In this document: one piece after another, positions 10,698-16,483 of the stretch | Position numbering within the stretch: the first letter of the stretch is position 1 | Layout of the letters: the number at the start of each line of letters is the position of its first letter | Position numbers and translations under genes: made by a program | The notes under the pieces: generated by a model | What the model was told of the DNA's origin: nothing | What the model saw: only the letters and a program-made list of their open reading frames with translations | The model's database searches: none | Source: Conidiobolus incongruus B7586 | Lineage: Eukaryota > Entomophthoromycota > Entomophthoromycetes > Entomophthorales > Conidiobolaceae | Assembly: GCA_000697335.1 (NCBI GenBank) | Contig: JNEM01006097.1 | Span: 1 to 16,483 of the forward strand | Direction: 5' to 3' | DNA length: 16,483 nt

Positions 10698-11122
10698 TTT
10701 TCATTTGGACTGTTTATTAAATTACCATTATATTTAAACTATTAGTATGTAATTATGTATGTATGTTAATAAAAAATTAATACCAAACTATTTAGTCTAT
10801 ATTATATTATTCGAGATTTAGCTTATTTCAATTTAGTAATATATAAAAATTAAATATATGATTGAGGAGAGAAAATAATCAATAATTTTAATTTATTTTT
10901 AGGCAAAAATATATTTCACTAATATTCCGAAACATTATTAGAATAGATTAATTTTTTTATTCAAATACATAATTTATGTAGAAGTAAAAGTCTATCAATA
11001 TAAACAAAGTTAAATATACTGTTATTTCATACATTTTAAAATAAACCAAGTATTTGTAATGTCAAATCGGACGTATATCATAAAATCTACTGATCGAATG
11101 AATGATTGTATTAAAAATAATA
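10698..11122. other. Convergent intergenic spacer, no gene seen
   Basis: This 425-bp AT-rich gap separates the 3' ends of the Rho GEF gene (+) and the HbrB-family gene (-). It should hold both 3' untranslated regions. TTTATT at 10956-10961 reads AATAAA on the - strand and could serve the HbrB-family transcript, but it is 161 nt past the stop. No other structure was noticed. Confidence 0.65.
10768..10773 (+). terminator. Possible polyadenylation signal of the Rho GEF gene
   Basis: AATAAA lies 70 nt after the GEF stop codon, just after a short GTAT-rich stretch (tgtatgtatgtt). It falls inside the 425-bp gap between two convergent genes, a natural site for 3'-end formation. Chance occurrence is likely at this base composition, so confidence is low. 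Confidence 0.35.
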
Positions 11123-12245
11123 TTATAGATTGATCGTATTTTTCTTAGAATAAGTTGATGGTTTTTGCTGACAGTGATCCTGTAACAACTTGGTAATACG
11201 TTGATATTGAGCTTGGTACACTTCGTCCTGAACCCCCGGCGTCATATCGAGTAGGAGCATCATCTGTAGCATTCTAGCAACCGTGTCCGCTCGATTGATT
11301 CCAGTATCGCCATCTATTAATTGTTTAAATGCAACTATATTAAAATAAATTGTTAATTAATGGATTGCATTAATTTGGAGTGATTCGAATACCTTCAAGT
11401 TTTGCTAAAAGTGGTAGAATAATCTTATTTTTAAACATATTTAAAGCGATAGTCCTAACGGGATGTAAATGTTTTGCCCTCTTCACTTCTTTCAAAGCCA
11501 ATTGATGCGGCAAGAACACACCTTCTAAGTATGGTAACACAATCCCTAAGAAGAAGGACCACAATTCGACAATTCTAGTGACCAATTTCTCTTCGGTCAC
11601 ACCAGATAACTTTGTATTCAAATTGAACATACCCATATCAAGTAACTCGTTCTGTATACTGTCCGTAAACGATGCCAAATCCGTCTGTCGTAAGCACGTT
11701 CGGACCATTTCGTTGAGGGTTTCGATACATTCGCCGAGCCTTTCGCCGTTGAATAGAGGTAATACGTACACGACTAGCATCGGCCACATATCTTCCTGAG
11801 GGGTGACGTCGGGCAAGTGCGAAATATCCCGTGTCATCGCTTTGACATCTAAATTTGACAGAGATTTGGAAATGGAACTCGCTTGATAAGTTGTATTGGA
11901 AGTTGGCGAAGCGAGTGAAATGAGAGAAGGATTCACATAAGTCGGCGATAATAAATTATTCCCCTGATTATTTGAATACAGTAGGGAAGATGAAGAATGA
12001 TTATAAGGCAGACTGGTATGGACAGTGTTTTGGGAGCGTTCTGACCTTGTAGAAGATGCTAAATTCACTATAGGGATAGGACTCTTCAAATTAGATGAAT
12101 AAAAATTGGGATTTAAGTTTATAGGTGGAGAAATGATGGGAGAGCCTTGATTTTTCGAACTTGAACCGTTACCATCTTTAGCCAAATTGGTTATGGTAAC
12201 ATGAGATGGGATGTGATGATTTTTCTCATTACCGCTTGAATTCAT
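11123..12245 (-). CDS. BIT61: HbrB/Bit61/PRR5-family TORC2 subunit, complete in 2 exons
   Basis: The family (HbrB-like; yeast Bit61/Bit2, human PRR5/Protor) is an accessory subunit of TOR complex 2, which controls actin, sphingolipids and cell-wall integrity. Exon 1 is 12245-11393 and exon 2 is 11334-11123. The intron (11392-11335, 58 bp, GTATTC...ATATAG) splits codon 285, and splicing gives 354 residues. Residues 1-140 are Ser/Asn/Pro-rich and probably disordered. The conserved domain runs from about 150 to 335: EDMWPMLVVYVLPLFNGERL at 151-170, IETLNEMV at 174-181, IVELWSFFLGIVLPYLEGVF at 225-244, and HPVRTIALNMFKNKIILP at 261-278. It continues across the intron as AFKQLIDG...ADTVARMLQMMLLLD. 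An in-frame TAA 15 nt upstream supports the start. The protein is shorter than yeast Bit61. Family assignment is from motif memory and the paralogue is not resolved. Confidence 0.88.
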
Positions 12246-13251
12246 TAATATTTATTGTCAATAAAAATATTAAAGTAGGATTATATTCTCTATTTGTTCA
12301 TCATCGTGTGACTTGTATGACCTTTAAATTTGAATTTTATTCTAATCAGACCAATTGTTATAAATTATGGGACTATACTAATTCTATTATCACTATTTCA
12401 TCATTTAAATTCAACCCAAATTAATCATGCATCAAAAGGAAAATTTCAAATTTTCCCAAATATGATTCAAATATTGATGTTTTAAGTTTTTCAAGTTTAA
12501 CAATATATATTTGATTCCAATACAATTCTATCAAATTAAGAATTAATGAATATTACCAAATTTAGTTTTATATCATTTGATATTTTTATTTAGAATTGAG
12601 ACTTACAGATACTATAAAAGTAAGAATTTTATAAGCGTTTTAAATCTCTCAAAATTTGAATTTTTTGCTTGGAATGTGTATGCAGAGATTAGATATACCA
12701 TTCTAAAATATTGATTTTGATAGTTGTATTATGTGTCTTATCAGAATTTTTTTATCTTAGTTACAATTTAACCCAAATTGAATTTTGTCAAATAAACAAA
12801 AATTGAAATGATAAGAGTTTCAAAGTTTATCCTTAATACCTCAAAGATTTGAAATCAAATTCCGATTCAGGACTTTTGTAAACGTTACACAAATAGATTG
12901 TGAAGAGATAAAGATCTATGTAATTTTCAAAAATTACAAATATTGGGTATAACAAGATTTGTAAAAAATCTTAATATACATCCTTATTAATGTAAAAAAC
13001 GAGTTATCAAACTCATTGAAATCAATAAGTGATGTCATGTGTTAAAATGATTTATCCAAAATAGTTTTTATCTTTGGTTTATAGTTTGATTAATAATATA
13101 TTAAACTAGTAAAGAGAGTATGGGAATATAGGAGGAGGAAGATAAGCAATAAGTAAAACTAATAAACATAATGGTGATTATTAATTATTCAAGACAAGTG
13201 TGATTTATTTGTTATTACATTTGATTTAGTTAAATATTATTAGTAATACTA
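12246..13251. other. AT-rich intergenic region, no gene seen
   Basis: Frequent stops in all frames, and no coherent exon chain. A perfect 9-bp inverted repeat around a single base lies at 12438-12456 (ggaaaattt-c-aaattttcc), about 190 bases upstream of the HbrB-family start. An open frame at 12206-12424 overlaps that gene's first codons on the opposite strand and looks accidental. A weak TATA-like AATATAAT on the - strand at 12280-12287 lies 34 nt before the HbrB-family ATG. Confidence 0.65.
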
Positions 13252-13491
13252 TTAAATTTGAATTGGTAGTTTCATGTTAAGGATTGATTTTTGCGCATTC
13301 GTCAATTGATGTTCCTGAAATAGGAGGAAAACTCTTGCCTTGGTATCATAATCGACTGATTTATGCTCAGTGGGAATTAAATCGAATGGCCCATGAATAC
13401 TGTTAATATTAGACGAAGTATCATTTGGATTAAATAATGAAGAAATGATGGTACTAAAAATAAATGAATTATATTTTACATAATTCCATGA
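13252..13491 (-). other. Unassigned exon-like open segment downstream of PTC7
   Basis: On the - strand a frame stays open for 79 codons from 13491 to the TAA at 13252-13254. The part after a good acceptor (a T-rich tract ending in TTTTTAG; exon would start at 13453) reads like protein: HGPFDLIPTEHKSVDYDTKA, then RVFLLFQEHQLTNAQKSIL. It has no Met until close to its end, and the nearest usable donors do not give a sensible upstream exon. The opposite strand is also open for 41 codons at 13281-13406 (DVPEIGGKLLPWYHNRLIYA). The segment is visibly richer in G+C than the DNA to its left. It may be the last exon of a small undetected gene, a decayed gene copy, or PTC7 3' untranslated sequence. I do not recognise it. 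Confidence 0.3.
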
Positions 13492-13572
13492 TCAAATGGA
13501 ATGGATTGAAGAATAATAAGATGCGGAGCGGTGAATGCTGATGGAAATAATATGATGGATAGAAATGAAAAC

Positions 13573-14709
13573 TTAACGACGGTCGGGAGAATCTTCAAAG
13601 TCCCAAATGACACCTGTGACAACACTGATGTCATCCATTTTGCCACCAGAGTAGTATAAACCTTCGTTGACTGCTTTGGTTTGGAAAGGAGTGTCGAGAG
13701 TGTTGGGATCTTCAGCAACCTTGCGAGCTCTAGAAACAAGGGCATCGCTAATAGCCTGAGGATTGAGCTGAACGCGAACTTGACCGTTTGGCATGGGTCG
13801 AGTAATGGTATGGTCACGAACAATTTGTAATATTTCATCATCGAATAAATTATCAAAGAGCCCATCAGTGCCCATGATGACTACATCTCCCTTTTGAACT
13901 TTAATTTGGAAGCTCTGAGCATCGGTTGGACGATCCCCTGAAACAATTCCTAATTGATATGGAAAATTGAAAGAGTGCTGCTGTTCTTCGGTTTGGAAGA
14001 TATATTCCCCATTGCGAATAATAACTAATCCACAGTCGCCGAGATTAGCAACGCGAAGTTCGTCACCTCTCAAAACAGCAATACAAACAGTGGTAGAACC
14101 CTTAACTTGTTCAATGAAGCAATCAAAATTAGTTTTATCATAACTGGAGGCAAGTACATCCACAGGGTCAGTTAAATGGTGACGAGTGAATTCTTCAGCG
14201 TCAATATCATCGAACTTTTCAAGTTCGGTTTGAGCATAATGCATCAACTTACGAGAATAGAAGGCGGAGTTGCCATCTTGGAAACTCCAGCCACCTACTC
14301 CGTCGGCGATTCCCATAGAATCATGACGACAGAAATAGGAGTCTTCTCCTGCTCCCATGCTAGTATAAGTATAAGAATCTAGTTTGGCATTGGGCTTTTC
14401 AGCTTTTGCTAATCCACTAAACCCGAAAGAGAAGCAGTAGGAAGCTGTAAATTGGGTAAAGACTGATGGCTTAGTAAATGTGGTAGGGATAATATCATCC
14501 TGAATAGGAAGTTCTTGAATCAAAGCTTGAGCAGCTGTAGAAGTTGAAGACTTATTAATTTGAGTGTTTAATCCATAATGTAAAGATCTGATAGAGGTGA
14601 GCTGAAGAAGAGAAGGAAGAGGTTTGGGATAATTATAAGTTTTTAGAGAATTTGTGCGTAATGTATTGACAAAGCGTTTGTGAGCAAGTCTTAGAAGCTG
14701 TTGTTGCAT
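13573..14709 (-). CDS. PTC7: PTC7-type mitochondrial PP2C protein phosphatase, complete, single exon
   Basis: A metal-dependent Ser/Thr phosphatase of the PP2C/PPM superfamily, 378 residues (yeast Ptc7 is about 343). In yeast the enzyme acts in mitochondria and activates the coenzyme Q enzyme Coq7 by dephosphorylation. Residues 1-65 contain many Arg/Lys, Leu and Ser but no Asp or Glu, a classic matrix-targeting presequence. Catalytic motifs appear in order: GEDSYF at 121-126, GIADGVGGW at 133-141 (metal Asp136), GSTTVCIAVL at 204-213, ANLGDCG at 221-227, MGTDGLFDN at 279-287 (metal Asp282) and KMDDISVV at 357-364 (metal Asp). An in-frame TAA 27 nt upstream bounds the start. Yeast PTC7 has a famous alternatively retained intron; here no intron is needed, so one reading frame gives one isoform. 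A CCAAT at 14858-14862 could bind a HAP-type factor (speculative). Confidence 0.93.
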   Translation of the reverse strand: MQQQLLRLAHKRFVNTLRTNSLKTYNYPKPLPSLLQLTSIRSLHYGLNTQINKSSTSTAAQALIQELPIQDDIIPTTFTKPSVFTQFTASYCFSFGFSGLAKAEKPNAKLDSYTYTSMGAGEDSYFCRHDSMGIADGVGGWSFQDGNSAFYSRKLMHYAQTELEKFDDIDAEEFTRHHLTDPVDVLASSYDKTNFDCFIEQVKGSTTVCIAVLRGDELRVANLGDCGLVIIRNGEYIFQTEEQQHSFNFPYQLGIVSGDRPTDAQSFQIKVQKGDVVIMGTDGLFDNLFDDEILQIVRDHTITRPMPNGQVRVQLNPQAISDALVSRARKVAEDPNTLDTPFQTKAVNEGLYYSGGKMDDISVVTGVIWDFEDSPDRR

Positions 14710-14768
14710 TGAATTAGCAAACGCAATAATTTAAGGTGAAGATAATTTGATGGGATGGAAATAGGCTG

Positions 14769-14776
14769 ATTATATA
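14769..14776 (-). promoter_or_regulatory. Probable TATA box of PTC7
   Basis: Read on the - strand the octamer is TATATAAT. It lies 59 nt before the PTC7 ATG, almost exactly the spacing of the TATA box in front of THI4. The local sequence is more mixed than bulk intergenic DNA, which raises its weight slightly. Confidence 0.4.
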
Positions 14777-15004
14777 CTTTCATCAGTTGGGGTAATCTTA
14801 AGATAAGAATATCCTAACAATTTTTAATCACAATCAGATTTCATAGATAACAGCCGACCAATCAAATTCAAAAATGATAATCAAATTCACAAAATTTGTG
14901 AAAGCTCATGATAAAAATTTCTATAACAGATAAGGGACAAATTTGGGATGATTATAGAACTTCAATTAAGTCAAATAAGGGAATAATTTCATTTAGTTTT
15001 AATT

Positions 15005-15025
15005 TGTCTTACATGAATTAAGACA
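15005..15025. repeat. Perfect 7-bp inverted repeat
   Basis: TGTCTTA at 15005-15011 and TAAGACA at 15019-15025 are perfect reverse complements around a 7-nt loop, about 300 bases upstream of PTC7. The arms contain C and G, so this is a little less likely by chance than the many AT-only palindromes nearby. Confidence 0.45.
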
Positions 15026-15273
15026 GTAACCTATTTAAATTCATATTTTCAAACTACTAATTAATAAAAATAGCACAATCAACTGATTTTGTTGATAAGT
15101 GAAAGTTCTTTTTTCAATATGATTGGCCAAATTAGCCCTTTTATCAAAACAAATCATTCACATCAACCGCATGTAATTTATTGTAACTCAAACTTAGATT
15201 TTGAAATAAAAACAAAATTTTCCCTTTATTTACTTTATTTCTGATTAAAAGTGATCTTTTAGTTTTAGAAAAA

Positions 15274-15299
15274 CACCAAAGCCAGTTTGCTGTTTGGTG
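15274..15299. repeat. Hairpin with CACCAAA/TTTGGTG arms
   Basis: CACCAAA at 15274-15280 pairs perfectly with TTTGGTG at 15293-15299. Inside, after a two-base bulge, CAG pairs with CTG around a TTTG loop, giving ten base pairs in 26 nt. It is the most G+C-rich stem seen in the non-coding part of the window. Confidence 0.55.
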
Positions 15300-15540
15300 C
15301 TAAAGACAGAATTTTATTTGAACTCAATTTGTTTTATCAGGTTATTGTCATTAAATTCAGCTCTTTTATTAAATAAATATACAATACTAAGTAATTTGTA
15401 TTTAAACCATTATTTATTTATTTACTTAGTTTTAAAGATTTGTTCAAAAATATTTATAATCATACTCAGATAATATCACAAATACTTTATTTTTCCATTA
15501 TTCAGTTTTTTCCCAATATATTTTGGAATTGGATTGATTA

Positions 15541-16483
15541 TTTATAAAAGGGCCTTATACCTTGATTAGCTATAAAATAGATTATAAAAAAATATTTAAA
15601 TATAAGCAATATAATTGTTGCTATTTAATAAATAATTTAAATTATAATTATTAATTTATTTAAAGCTAGATTTAATAAAAAATTAAATATATTACCTTTT
15701 TGATTAGTTGATTAAATAATATAATGATTAATTATTTAGTTAAAAAATATTGAATAATTAGATTATAGAGATAAGCTAAGCTTATTTATAATAAGTTAAA
15801 AATACCTTATATTGACAATTAAAAAAGACTAATTATTCCTAAAATTTCCTTTGGTTCTATATATATCTATCAAAATTAAATCAAGATTTAAATAAATTAC
15901 TACCTTTATTACTAATATTCAGATATTATTTTATTTTAATTTTAAGCTTCAAATAATATTAAATTAAGTATATTATTATTCTTTATCAAATATAAACTAT
16001 TTTAACTATATTTTTTTTTAATTATATGATAAATTATTATTTAATTAATTAAATTTAAATATTAAAATAAAACTAAAAATATTAAAACTAATAAATATAG
16101 GAAAATTCAAACTTAGCTTTTAATATTAAATAGCTTTTTAAAAAAAAACAAAGTAATTCTTTATCTAAAAAATAAATAAAATATGTTCAAAAAATATATT
16201 TTCAAAGCATAAAAATAGAAAATTTATAAAAATAAATAAATAGCTTAAAAAATCTTTTAAATTCAATTTATGTAGGATATTAAATTAAAATTTAATTATA
16301 TATAATATAATTTTGAATACTGATTAAAATGAATATATAAGAAATCTTTTATTTTATAATCACCTATAAAATTAAGTTATTCTTTATTACTCTAAGTTTT
16401 TTAAATGATTTTTGGAAAATATTTAATATAATACCTTATAACTTATAGCTATAATATAAAATTATATATATATATTAAAAAAA
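15541..16483. other. Extremely AT-rich right end, no gene seen
   Basis: From about 15,560 to the edge the sequence is almost only A and T, with long A and T runs and a closing TA tract at 16463-16475. Stops are dense in all frames. No repeats with longer units, RNA genes or element ends were recognised. Confidence 0.75.

Larger units (their letters stand above)
14710..15540. other. Upstream region of PTC7, no second gene seen
   Basis: This stretch is less extreme in base composition than the DNA to its right and should contain the PTC7 promoter and 5' untranslated region. CCAAT motifs occur at 14858-14862 (+) and 15122-15126 (-), and two short hairpins at 15005-15025 and 15274-15299. No open frame of useful length was found on either strand. 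Confidence 0.6.

Noticed and set aside
12206-12424. Open + strand frame overlapping the start of the HbrB-family gene
   Set aside because: It runs from antisense coding into AT-rich spacer, with no motif and low-complexity composition.
13252-13865. A second gene in an alternate frame over the PTC7 3' end, joined to 13252-13453 by a 26-nt GT-AG intron
   Set aside because: The phase would fit, but 26 nt is half the length of every other intron here. The upstream part is merely the shifted reading of conserved PTC7 codons.

Overview
The window is nuclear DNA from a fungus with a very AT-rich genome. Gene-free stretches are mostly A and T; one line sampled near 4021 has about 13% G+C. The genes carry small GT-AG introns of 52-62 bp. 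A Rom2-type Rho GEF and an HbrB-family TORC2 subunit together point firmly to fungi. The thiazole synthase lacks the insert I recall from yeast Thi4 and resembles the plant/early-diverging form. This leads me to infer a lineage outside Dikarya, such as Entomophthoromycotina, Kickxellomycotina or Mucoromycota/Glomeromycotina. No search was run, so the genus is open.

Layout. (1) 1-503, + strand: the last three exons of a gene ending in a PH domain, cut by the left edge. (2) 504-2646: AT-rich, no gene seen. (3) 2647-3498, +: intact, intronless THI4, with base and codon use very different from its surroundings and a TATA box 60 nt before its ATG. (4) 3499-6188: AT-rich, no gene seen, with two hairpins near 4344-4473. 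(5) 6189-10697, +: an 11-exon gene for a complete 1,320-residue Rom2/Rgf1-type Rho1 GEF with DEP, Cys cluster, DH, PH and CNH. (6) 11123-12245, - strand: a two-exon HbrB/Bit61/PRR5-family TORC2 subunit, convergent with the GEF. (7) 12246-13572: mostly AT-rich, but 13252-13491 is richer and holds overlapping open frames of unclear meaning. (8) 13573-14709, -: intronless PTC7-type mitochondrial PP2C phosphatase. (9) 14710-16483: promoter side of PTC7 with two short hairpins, then nearly pure A+T to the edge.

How the genes relate. In yeast, TORC2 acts upstream of Rom2 and Rho1 in cell-wall and actin control, so the GEF and the HbrB subunit plausibly share a pathway. Their adjacency may still be chance. 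THI4 (thiamine thiazole) and PTC7 (mitochondrial; linked to coenzyme Q in yeast) are separate housekeeping functions. I see no transposon, viral fossil, tRNA, rRNA or CRISPR array. The window looks like an ordinary gene neighbourhood. The points most worth checking are the plant-like THI4, the unexplained open segment at 13252-13491, and the intron-length pattern.
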